Assembly: GCA_003525075.1 (NCBI GenBank)
Contig: DQFO01000003.1
Span: 1-12,540, forward strand
From: Clostridiales bacterium
GTDB lineage: Bacteria > Bacillota > Clostridia > TANB77 > CAG-508
DNA: 12,540 bases
Direction: 5' to 3'
Both the position numbers and the translations under genes were made by a program. This document shows, piece after piece, positions 1 to 6,416 of this stretch (position 1 is its first letter; each line of letters begins with the position of its first letter). Under the pieces are notes generated by a model. It had not been told where the DNA came from. It worked only from the letters and a program-made list of their open reading frames with translations, and made no database searches.

Positions 1-1325
1 GAACCACATTTTTCACATTTTTCTGGTGCTGTTTTGCTTACATTTATATGTCCACATTCATCACAATAATATGCTGGTATTCTATGTCCCCACCATAATT
101 GACGTGATATACACCAATCTTGAATATTTTCCATCCAGTTAAAATATGTTTTTTCATATCTCTTTGGAATAAATTTTATATCATCTTCCTTAACTGCTTT
201 TATTGCTGGTTCTGCTAATTCTTTCATTTTTACAAACCATTGATTTGATATTCTTGGTTCTACTGTATTATGACATCTATAACATTTTCCAACATTATGT
301 GTGTAATCTTCTGTTTTAACAAGTGCACCTAGTTCTTCTAGTTTTTTTACTATTAGTTTACGTGCTTCTAATGTTGTTAATCCTTTATATTCTGGTACTA
401 AATCTCCCATTATTGATGAATCATCAAATACTTCTACTATTTCTAGATTATGTCTTAATCCTGCTTGATAATCATTCATATCATGTGCTGGTGTTATTTT
501 TACACAACCTGTTCCAAAGTCTTTTTCTACAAAGTCATCTGCAATTATTGGAATTTCTTTATTCATAATTGGTAATATACATGTTTTTCCAATTATATCT
601 TTATATCTTTCATCTTCTGGATGTACTGCAACGGCACTATCTCCTAGCATTGTTTCAGGTCTTGTTGTTGCAACTATTACATATCTGTCTGTTCCTTTTA
701 TTTGATATCTTATATGCCATAAATGTGATGGTTCTTCTTCAAATTCAACTTCTGCATCTGATAATGATGTATGACATGATGGACACCAGTTTATCATTCT
801 TGTTCCTTTATATATTAGTCCTTTTTTATATAAATTTACAAATTGTTCTAATACAGCTTGTGATAATCCTTCGTCCATTGTAAATCTTGAACGTTCCCAA
901 TCACATGAACAACCTAGTTTTCGTTGTTGTTTTTGGATTGTTCCTCCATATTCTTTTGTCCAAGCCCATGCTCTTTCTAAGAATTGCCCTCTTGTTATAT
1001 CAGCTTTTGTTAATCCTTCTTCTTTTTTCATTTTTTCTACAACTTTTACTTCTGTTGCAATTGCTGCATGGTCTGTTCCTGGTACCCATAATGTATTATA
1101 TCCACACATTCTTTTATATCTTATTAACATATCTTGCATTGTTCCATCTAATGCATGTCCCATATGTAATTTTCCTGTTACATTTGGTGGTGGCATTACT
1201 ATACAAAAACTTTCTTTTCTTTTATCCATTGATGGCTTGAAATAACCTTTCTTTTCCCATTCATTATATAAATTTTCTTCAAATTCTTTTGGATTATATT
1301 TATCCATTAATTTATGATTACTCAT
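1..1325 (-). CDS. valS: valyl-tRNA synthetase, N-terminal half (runs off left edge)
   Basis: This class I aminoacyl-tRNA synthetase charges tRNA-Val in the cytoplasm and edits misactivated threonine. Only the first 441 codons are in the window; family members are about 880 residues, so the KMSKS loop, anticodon-binding domain and C-terminal coiled coil lie outside. Visible landmarks: PPPNVTGKLHMGHA, with the HIGH-type signature HMGH at residues 54-57; the editing-domain segments TTRPETMLGD (about residue 217) and GTGCVKITPAHD (about 272); WWGHRIPAYYC near residue 412; and the start of a Cys-rich zinc knuckle (CDECGH, then CEKCG) at the edge. The ATG at 1325 is preceded by AAGGAG at good spacing. 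It starts 16 bp after the stop of the epimerase-like gene, so the two are very probably one transcript under the T-box leader at 2175-2430. The reading frame is open throughout. Confidence 0.97.
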   Translation of the reverse strand, partial: MSNHKLMDKYNPKEFEENLYNEWEKKGYFKPSMDKRKESFCIVMPPPNVTGKLHMGHALDGTMQDMLIRYKRMCGYNTLWVPGTDHAAIATEVKVVEKMKKEEGLTKADITRGQFLERAWAWTKEYGGTIQKQQRKLGCSCDWERSRFTMDEGLSQAVLEQFVNLYKKGLIYKGTRMINWCPSCHTSLSDAEVEFEEEPSHLWHIRYQIKGTDRYVIVATTRPETMLGDSAVAVHPEDERYKDIIGKTCILPIMNKEIPIIADDFVEKDFGTGCVKITPAHDMNDYQAGLRHNLEIVEVFDDSSIMGDLVPEYKGLTTLEARKLIVKKLEELGALVKTEDYTHNVGKCYRCHNTVEPRISNQWFVKMKELAEPAIKAVKEDDIKFIPKRYEKTYFNWMENIQDWCISRQLWWGHRIPAYYCDECGHINVSKTAPEKCEKCG

Positions 1326-1341
1326 ATCTTTTATCTCCTTT

Positions 1342-2160
1342 TTAATAAAATTTAACAATATATTTACAAGAATATATTTCATCTGGTTCTAGTGATAAAA
1401 TATTTTCTTTTTCTTTAAAAATTTGATTACTATCAATCTTGTCTGCTGTGTTTTGCCATGGTTCTATACAGACGAATGGTGCTCCTTTTTTTGACCATAA
1501 TGCTAAATATGGAAAATCTGTAAAGTCAAATTCTAATATTTTTTTATTAGTATTTCTATTTTGCAATATTACTTTATTTGATTTTATATTTTTCATTATT
1601 ATTGCATCATTATCAAATATATTTTCTGTTAGATGAATCTTATTTTCTTCTAAGATATTTGTGGCATTTTCCGTATCTATTAATCCATTTCTTAATTTCA
1701 AAAATTCTATATTTTCTTCATTTTGTTCAAATACTATCTCATAATCTCCTGTACTATAATCACATTTAAATGCAGGATGTCCTCCTATACCAAAATAAAT
1801 TTTTTTATTATCTATATTTTTTACTTCATAAGTTACTTGAAGTGCATCTTCTACAATCTTATATATAACATGTAATTCAAATTTATATGGATATTTTTTT
1901 AATGTTTGTTCATTATATTTTAATATATAATGATTTTCTTCTATTTCTTGAAATTCCATATCTCTTGCAAATCCATGTTGAGACATTTCATATATTTTTC
2001 CTTCTATTTGTGTTTTTCCCTCTTTTATTTGTCCCACTATTGGAAATAATATTGGTGATTGTCTATTCCAAAATGTTTTTCCATCAAATAACATTTCGTT
2101 TCCATCTTTTAATATACTTGTTAATTCTGCACCTTGTCTTTTTGATTTTATTTTTAACAT
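1342..2160 (-). CDS. aldose 1-epimerase family protein (LacX-like)
   Basis: A 272-residue cytoplasmic protein of the galactose mutarotase superfamily, which interconverts alpha and beta anomers of sugars or sugar phosphates. Family hallmarks are visible: QHGFAR (His62), GIGGHPAF (His128, the expected proton donor) and FVCIEPWQ (Glu233, the expected base). The overall length and the CIEPWQ ending are closer to the LacX-like branch than to classical GalM. The exact sugar cannot be inferred. The ATG at 2160 follows AAAGGAGGA with suitable spacing. The gene begins directly after the terminator arm of a T-box leader and ends 16 bp before valS, so its expression should depend on uncharged tRNA unless an internal promoter exists. 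No sugar-catabolic neighbour is present to suggest a substrate. Confidence 0.9.
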   Translation of the reverse strand: MLKIKSKRQGAELTSILKDGNEMLFDGKTFWNRQSPILFPIVGQIKEGKTQIEGKIYEMSQHGFARDMEFQEIEENHYILKYNEQTLKKYPYKFELHVIYKIVEDALQVTYEVKNIDNKKIYFGIGGHPAFKCDYSTGDYEIVFEQNEENIEFLKLRNGLIDTENATNILEENKIHLTENIFDNDAIIMKNIKSNKVILQNRNTNKKILEFDFTDFPYLALWSKKGAPFVCIEPWQNTADKIDSNQIFKEKENILSLEPDEIYSCKYIVKFY

Positions 2161-2174
2161 TATAAAATTCCTCC

Positions 2175-2430
2175 TTTATAGAACAAAAAACTCACTCTTA
2201 TGTTTTCACATAAGGGCGAGTTCTATATCTCACGGTACCACCTTAATTATTATCTTTTTGATAATTTCTCAATTTACTTTAACGCAGTATTACGAATAAT
2301 CTTACTACTATTTCAGATTATCAACTCAAAAGCTACCTTCCATTTGCCTTTATTTAAGAAGCTTTCAGCCCACGACTTCTTTTCTCTACAAATAGTTCAA
2401 ATGTACTCTTCCTTTTCTTCGTTTTTATTA
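2175..2430 (-). promoter_or_regulatory. T-box riboswitch leader, probably tRNA-Val responsive
   Basis: This 5' leader senses uncharged tRNA and permits readthrough into the epimerase-like gene and valS. The T-box consensus is clear at 2230-2244 on the minus strand (AAGGTGGTACCGTGA). Its TGGT should pair with a tRNA ending ACCA, that is discriminator A73, as in tRNA-Val. The antiterminator is complete: AAGG with CCTT and GTGAG with CTCGC, leaving a 7-base bulge. The competing terminator pairs 2209-2222 with 2189-2202 and is followed by a T run (2184-2190). Further upstream are a GGAAGAGTA-like Stem I start, a GGGCTGAAAGC element, and CATTTG/CAAATG pairing that frames a specifier loop reading GAAGGTAG. 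The specifier could be GTA (2334-2336, Val) or, one base shifted, GGT (Gly). The gene content and the A73-type T-box favour Val. This element fills the 325-bp gap between the flanking genes. Confidence 0.93.
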
Positions 2431-2437
2431 TATCATT

Positions 2438-2466
2438 ATATTATCACTTTTTTATGTGAATTGCAA
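2438..2466 (-). promoter_or_regulatory. candidate sigma-A promoter of the T-box/epimerase/valS operon
   Basis: TTGCAA (2461-2466) is separated by 17 bp from TAATAT (2438-2443). This would place the transcript start near 2431, just before the conserved 5' end of the T-box leader. A TATAAT lies a few bases further on but has no good -35 at proper spacing. Confidence 0.55.
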
Positions 2467-2485
2467 TAGTTTGAAATATTTTTTT

Positions 2486-2932
2486 CTATGTTTGAGAATA
2501 TTTTCTTGTTGGTCTATAAAAACAATGATTTCCATATCTTGTGTGAAATGTTCCAGAACCATTACTTGGAAAAGTTGATGAACATGTTGGTCTAAATGGA
2601 TTCAAATACCATAAACAATCACCTATTTCATTAAGTTTATTACCAGACAATGCCCAATCAGCAATATAATAATGAATATCTGTTGGAGTCATGTTATATA
2701 TATTTTGTGAATTATATTGATTTCTTATTGTTTCTCTTGCACAGTCATATTGCCCTTTTTGAAATATTATATTTCTTAAATTACCACCTTGTGAAACTCT
2801 TGCATATTCTCCATCTGTTGCATTTACCCTATTTAAAATTGATGTTGCAACAGCCTTCATTCCATTGTCTCCTTCGCCACCAGCTTCACATTGCACAATT
2901 CTTGCTAATAGCTCTCTATCTGAATATGCCAT
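2486..2932 (-). CDS. SleB/CwlJ-type cell wall hydrolase
   Basis: A 148-residue protein of the SleB-like hydrolase family, whose best-known members are spore-cortex-lytic enzymes used in germination. The N-terminal pattern RELLARIVQCEAGGEG carries the expected catalytic glutamate (Glu16), followed by MKAVATSILNRV. The C-terminal half (CLWYLNPF, FPSNGSGTFHTR, GNHCFYRPT) resembles the compact, Cys-containing versions common in Clostridia. No signal peptide or peptidoglycan-binding domain is visible, so it is shorter than true SleB. The start is set at MAYSDREL because GAGGTGG lies 8-9 bases upstream; an ATG at 2950 overlaps that ribosome site and is unlikely to be used. The ATG directly follows the T run of a terminator-like hairpin that contains the ribosome site. 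The role in sporulation is inferred from family only. Confidence 0.88.
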   Translation of the reverse strand: MAYSDRELLARIVQCEAGGEGDNGMKAVATSILNRVNATDGEYARVSQGGNLRNIIFQKGQYDCARETIRNQYNSQNIYNMTPTDIHYYIADWALSGNKLNEIGDCLWYLNPFRPTCSSTFPSNGSGTFHTRYGNHCFYRPTRKYSQT

Positions 2933-2970
2933 AAAAAAACACCACCTCATATTATTTTATGAAGTGATGT
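2933..2970 (-). terminator. terminator-like hairpin that contains the sleB-like ribosome site
   Basis: On the minus strand, 12 bases (2970-2959) pair with 2950-2939 without a mismatch (two G-U pairs) around an 8-base loop, followed by seven T residues (2939-2933). It lies 13 bp after the transglycosylase stop, where an intrinsic terminator is expected. The 3' arm contains GAGGTGG, the only ribosome site for the hydrolase, whose ATG (2932-2930) follows the T run with no gap. Confidence 0.82.
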
Positions 2971-2983
2971 TCTTTTTGTGATT

Positions 2984-3526
2984 TTATTTTAAGATTGATT
3001 TATATATTTTCCAATCTCTCATTACTTTTCTTACATACATATTTGTTTCTTTAAATGGTATATTCTCTGCATCTGTTCCATCTTCTTTTAATGTATCTTG
3101 ACTAATCCATTTGTCAACATTTCCATGTCCTGCATTATATGCAGCTATTGCTAGCTCTACACTATTATATTTTTCTATTAATTGTGAAAGATATATTGTT
3201 CCTATTTCTATATTAATTTCTGGATCTAATATATTTTCATCTGTTAATTCAATATTATTCTTTTTAGCAATTTCTTTTGCTGTTGAATCCATTATTTGCA
3301 TTAATCCTTTTGCCTTACTTTTTGATATTGCATTTGGATCGAATTTACTTTCTACCTTTATAACAGCATACAATAATTCTTTTTCTACTCCATATTTTTC
3401 AGCATATTTTTCTACATATTGCCTGTAATCTGTTTTATATAACATTCTTAATATAATTGTTTTTCCCCAGTATACTGCAAATATTAATATTGCAAGTATA
3501 GCTATTATTTTTATTACCTTGTTCAT
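2984..3526 (-). CDS. membrane-anchored lytic transglycosylase (SLT domain)
   Basis: A 180-residue enzyme that cleaves the MurNAc-GlcNAc bond of peptidoglycan, leaving 1,6-anhydroMurNAc. An N-terminal hydrophobic segment (residues 4-20) acts as an uncleaved anchor or signal. The SLT (goose-lysozyme-like) domain follows: the catalytic glutamate is Glu59 in AVIKVESKFDPNA, followed by KAKGLMQIM (72-79) and AYNAG (129-133). The C-terminal NMYVRKVMRDWKIY is typical of the short Firmicute versions. The ATG at 3526 has AAAGGAGG upstream at an unusually long spacing of 16 bases; no in-frame ATG, GTG or TTG lies closer. It starts 40 bp after the symporter stop with no terminator seen between, so co-transcription is possible. 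Confidence 0.93.
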   Translation of the reverse strand: MNKVIKIIAILAILIFAVYWGKTIILRMLYKTDYRQYVEKYAEKYGVEKELLYAVIKVESKFDPNAISKSKAKGLMQIMDSTAKEIAKKNNIELTDENILDPEINIEIGTIYLSQLIEKYNSVELAIAAYNAGHGNVDKWISQDTLKEDGTDAENIPFKETNMYVRKVMRDWKIYKSILK

Positions 3527-3566
3527 TCTATTTGCAGGTATTCCTCCTTTGTTGATTTTTTTAATG

Positions 3567-4817
3567 TTATTTCTTTAGCCAGTTTTTACCATCTACAATT
3601 TTTGAAATCATCATTGATGATGCAGTATCTCCAACTACATTTAGCATTGTTGCTGGTGCATCTATTATCGTTGCAATTATTGTTAATATTGGTAATGCTA
3701 CTGTTGGACATCCTAGCATTGTAATTATTAACATTTCTGAAATTGTTCCTCCACCAATTGGAACTGCTGTAACTAATAATGTTGATACTAAAGCTATTGC
3801 TAATATTCCTAATATGCCTGTTCCTGTTGATACATTCATTCCAAATAAACATACTAAAAACATTATTTTAAAAACTGAACCTATTATAGATCCATCTTTA
3901 TGAAAACTTGTTCCTAATGGTATTGCTGTTTCTGCAACATCTTCTGGAACTCCAATCTTTTTACTGCATTCTATATTTACTGGAATTGATGCTGCACTTG
4001 AACATGTTCCAAGTGCTGTTGCTGTAGCTGGCAATACATTTTTCCAATATAAATTTATTCCCTTTTTGCCTCCTGCAACAAATGCATATATAGAATATAT
4101 TATTAAATAATATAAAATTGATACAATTGTATATATTACAAATGTTTTTAAATATCCTACAACTATCATTTCTCCAAAACTTCCAACTAATGCCGCAAAA
4201 TAACACCCTAAGCCTATTGGAGCATAATACATTATTAGTTTTACAACATTATTTATTATTTCATTTGCAGATTCTAAAAAATCTACAACAGGCTTTGCTT
4301 TTTCTCCTGTAATATTTATTGCTAATCCAAAAATAATTGAAAATACTAATAATGCTATTATATTATCTTTAGATAATAATTTCGTAAAATCATTTACAGT
4401 TAACAAACTTGCTGTTCTTTTTAATATTCCTATTTCTTCATTTTCTTGTGTTTCTTCATCTGTTGTTTCTTGTAATGATTGCTTTATTTTTTCACCATCT
4501 TCTGGCTTTACTAATTTTATAAAATATGTACTAGCAAATCCTATTAAAACTGCTATTATTGATGTTATTATAAATACTAAAAATGTTGCCCCTACTATTT
4601 TTCCAAGTCTTTTTGGTGATTTCATTTTTGATATTGATGTTGTAATTGTTAAAAATATTAATGGTGTTATAACTACTAGTAATAAATTCAAAAATATGTC
4701 TCCTAAAGGGCTTAAAACTGTTGCTTTTTCTTTAAATATAAATCCTACAATTGCTCCTATTATTATTGATACTAATAATATAATTGTTGATTTGTAGTTT
4801 GATAATAATTTTTTCAT
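3567..4817 (-). CDS. dicarboxylate/amino acid:cation symporter (DAACS family)
   Basis: A 416-residue integral membrane transporter of the GltP/GltT/SstT/DctA superfamily, which uses a Na+ or H+ gradient to import acidic or small neutral amino acids or C4-dicarboxylates. Several hydrophobic helices are evident. The diagnostic re-entrant loops are visible: serine-rich GTCSSAASIPV (HP1), SFHKDGSIIG in the place of the NMDGT motif of TM7, PIGGGTISEML (HP2), and LNVVGDTASSMM (TM8, Asn393 and Asp397). A hydrophilic acidic stretch (about residues 100-125, EETQENEEIG) sits between early helices. The substrate cannot be assigned; the HKDGS variant argues against simple transfer of the GltP label. The ATG at 4817 has AGGAG 14 bases upstream. 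It is preceded by a leader with two hairpins. Confidence 0.92.
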   Translation of the reverse strand: MKKLLSNYKSTIILLVSIIIGAIVGFIFKEKATVLSPLGDIFLNLLLVVITPLIFLTITTSISKMKSPKRLGKIVGATFLVFIITSIIAVLIGFASTYFIKLVKPEDGEKIKQSLQETTDEETQENEEIGILKRTASLLTVNDFTKLLSKDNIIALLVFSIIFGLAINITGEKAKPVVDFLESANEIINNVVKLIMYYAPIGLGCYFAALVGSFGEMIVVGYLKTFVIYTIVSILYYLIIYSIYAFVAGGKKGINLYWKNVLPATATALGTCSSAASIPVNIECSKKIGVPEDVAETAIPLGTSFHKDGSIIGSVFKIMFLVCLFGMNVSTGTGILGILAIALVSTLLVTAVPIGGGTISEMLIITMLGCPTVALPILTIIATIIDAPATMLNVVGDTASSMMISKIVDGKNWLKK

Positions 4818-4849
4818 AATTATTTCATCATCTCCTTTTTAGTGTGTAG

Positions 4850-4876
4850 GAAAAATCGCCTAGTAGGTGATTTTTC
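4850..4876. repeat. 12-bp stem inverted repeat in the symporter leader
   Basis: Bases 4850-4861 pair with 4865-4876 around a 3-base loop. As plus-strand RNA the stem is complete with one G-U pair; as minus-strand RNA, the direction of the genes, one A-C mismatch remains. The stem ends in runs of A and T but is not followed by a T tract on the minus strand. It lies 33 bp upstream of the symporter ATG, between promoter and ribosome site. It may be a leader structure or a weak terminator. Confidence 0.6.
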
Positions 4877-4902
4877 TATACAGAATAAATATGTGGATTA
4901 TT

Positions 4903-4938
4903 AGAATTTCTAAGCAATTTCCATTGCATAGAAATTCT
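4903..4938. repeat. 14-bp inverted repeat between ATPase and symporter genes
   Basis: A perfect 10-bp arm (4903-4912 with 4929-4938) is extended, after one mismatched position, by GCAA/TTGC (4914-4917 with 4924-4927) around a 6-base loop. It is 73 bp past the ATPase stop, so it could end that transcript, though no T run follows. It would alternatively form the first hairpin of the symporter leader if the promoter at 4961-4989 is used. Confidence 0.6.
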
Positions 4939-4960
4939 TAAATCTACTTTTTACAAATTT

Positions 4961-4989
4961 ATCCTATCACAATTTTATGCTATTTTCAA
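4961..4989 (-). promoter_or_regulatory. candidate promoter of the symporter gene
   Basis: TTGAAA (4984-4989), a 17-bp spacer, and TAGGAT (4961-4966) fit a moderate sigma-A promoter. It would give a leader of about 135 bases holding both hairpins. This is the only acceptable -35/-10 pair I found in the intergenic region. Confidence 0.4.
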
Positions 4990-5010
4990 TAAAATATTTA
5001 TTAATATTTT

Positions 5011-6198
5011 CTATTTCAAAAGCCAATTGGCTAAATCATATATTTGAATTCCTTCATATTGATAATCCTCATGTCTAGTCCTTGAAATTATCATTTTAGG
5101 ATAAGCATCTTTTATTTTTAATAATGGTCTTACTTCTCTCTCAAAAGTCTTATCATCACTTATATTATCAGAAACTTGAATATATATTTTTTCATTCATC
5201 TTCATTGCAACAAAATCTATTTCAGCATTATAGAGTTCACCAACATAAACCTCATACCCTCTCCTTAGTAATTCAATTGCAACTATGTTTTCATATATTC
5301 TTCCATAATTCATATTTTTAGTTCCAAGCTTCGCATATTTGAAAGTCTGATCTACTAAGTAATATTTATCTACAGAGGACAAGTATCTTTTTCCTTGAAT
5401 ATCATATCTTCTTATTTTATAAAAAGCAAAAGCATCACATAAATAATTTATATAATTAGATATTGTTTTATCATTAGTATTTATATTATTTTCATTTAAT
5501 TTATTTGCAACTTTCCTATATGATGTCAAATTCGAAACATTATCCATCAAAAATTCAGTTAAACTATCCATTAGTCCAATATTTTGAATATTATATTTTT
5601 GTTGTATATCCCTAACAATTAAGGCATTATACACTTCATTTATATAGTTATATTTTTGCTTTACATCATTATAAATATATGAGCCAGACATTCCTCCTTC
5701 AAGAACATATTTTTCAAAAGCATCTTGAATATTTTCATACTTAAAATATTCAATAAATTCTTTAAAAGAAAATGGATATATTTGTATTTCATATGTTCTA
5801 CCTGTAAATAATGTTGCTAAATCACTACTTAATAAAAAGGCATTTGAACCTGTTATATAAATATCAAATTTTTCTTCTGCATGTAAACTATTTATCGTTC
5901 GTTCAAATTCTTTACACATTTGAACTTCATCTATTAATACAAAATTATTTTTTCCTTCTATATATTGTTTTTCAATATAATTATTTAATGATATATAATC
6001 TCTTAAATTATCAAATTTTACTAAATTAAAATTAATACCAATTATATTATAATTTTTTATATTCTCTATAATGTAGTTTTTAAACATTTCTAATAATTTT
6101 GACTTTCCACTACGTCTAACCCCAGTTATAATCTTAATATCTGGTGTTCCTATAACATCTATTAAATCTTTTAAATATTCTCTTTTTATTAATTTCAT
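5011..6198 (-). CDS. AAA family ATPase with DUF4143-type C-terminus (COG1373-like)
   Basis: A 395-residue protein of a widespread but poorly understood family of stand-alone ATPases. Residues 26-33 (GVRRSGKS) form Walker A, 86-91 (FVLIDE) Walker B, and GSNA at 117-120 the sensor-1 segment. The middle region (about 180-300, KYNIQNIGLMDSLTEFLMDN, then SNYINYLCDAFAFYKIRRYD) is helical and winged-helix-like. The C-terminus (RIYENIVAIELLRRGYEVYV, AEIDFVAM, IYIQVS) has the shape of a PD-(D/E)XK nuclease fold, but with IQVS where an active enzyme would have E-x-K, so nuclease activity is doubtful. The ATG at 6198 follows GAGGTGAG closely. The gene stands alone, with its own promoter and a possible operator, and no partner gene. 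Family roles proposed elsewhere range from regulation to defence; none is shown here. Confidence 0.9.
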   Translation of the reverse strand: MKLIKREYLKDLIDVIGTPDIKIITGVRRSGKSKLLEMFKNYIIENIKNYNIIGINFNLVKFDNLRDYISLNNYIEKQYIEGKNNFVLIDEVQMCKEFERTINSLHAEEKFDIYITGSNAFLLSSDLATLFTGRTYEIQIYPFSFKEFIEYFKYENIQDAFEKYVLEGGMSGSYIYNDVKQKYNYINEVYNALIVRDIQQKYNIQNIGLMDSLTEFLMDNVSNLTSYRKVANKLNENNINTNDKTISNYINYLCDAFAFYKIRRYDIQGKRYLSSVDKYYLVDQTFKYAKLGTKNMNYGRIYENIVAIELLRRGYEVYVGELYNAEIDFVAMKMNEKIYIQVSDNISDDKTFEREVRPLLKIKDAYPKMIISRTRHEDYQYEGIQIYDLANWLLK

Positions 6199-6217
6199 AA
6201 TAACTCACCTCAAATAT

Positions 6218-6246
6218 AGTATATCATTCGCTTCGCAAAAAGTAAA
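6218..6246 (-). promoter_or_regulatory. sigma-A promoter of the AAA ATPase gene
   Basis: TTTACT (6241-6246), a 17-bp spacer, and TATACT (6218-6223). The predicted start near 6211 coincides with the first base of the GAGGTGAG ribosome site, giving a very short leader of about 14 bases. The spacer is occupied by one arm of the inverted repeat at 6231-6265. Confidence 0.7.
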
Positions 6247-6265
6247 TATTTTTATTTTTGCGAAG
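6231..6265. promoter_or_regulatory. perfect 11-bp inverted repeat over the ATPase promoter (candidate operator)
   Basis: CTTCGCAAAAA (6231-6241) is repeated inverted as TTTTTGCGAAG (6255-6265), with centres 24 bp apart, about two helical turns. One arm fills most of the -35/-10 spacer and the other lies just upstream of -35. Most of the element is therefore not transcribed, and it should act as DNA rather than as an RNA hairpin. The GC-containing core stands out in very AT-rich surroundings. Confidence 0.6.
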
Positions 6266-6375
6266 TATATATTATAATTATATACTATTATCATATTAAT
6301 ATTCAAGCTTTTCAATATATTTATATTATAAAAAATTTTTCTTTAATTTGTTTTCATTCAATTTGAGTTCTATTA

Positions 6376-6412
6376 TTAAATAAAAGAGATAAGATTTTTA
6401 ATCTTACCTCTT
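6376..6412 (-). terminator. intrinsic terminator of htpG
   Basis: As minus-strand RNA, 6412-6400 pairs with 6396-6384 (13 bp, one G-U) around a 3-base loop, and the descending arm runs into TTTTATTTAAT. It begins just past the htpG stop codon. Confidence 0.85.
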
Positions 6413-6416
6413 CAAT

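Noticed and set aside
323..1240. Three plus-strand open frames rich in Leu and Phe
   Set aside because: They are antisense shadows of valS; the composition is what low-GC antisense frames give, and no ribosome sites precede them.
2950..2951. Hydrolase start at the ATG at 2950 (six extra residues)
   Set aside because: That ATG overlaps the ribosome site and has none of its own; the ATG at 2932 is correctly spaced.
3586..4206. Minus-strand Asn- and Ile-rich open frames inside the symporter gene
   Set aside because: They are out-of-frame readings of the symporter, with no family features.
6266..6286. Near-palindromic AT stretch upstream of the ATPase promoter
   Set aside because: Made only of A and T apart from its ends; such symmetry is expected by chance at this composition.
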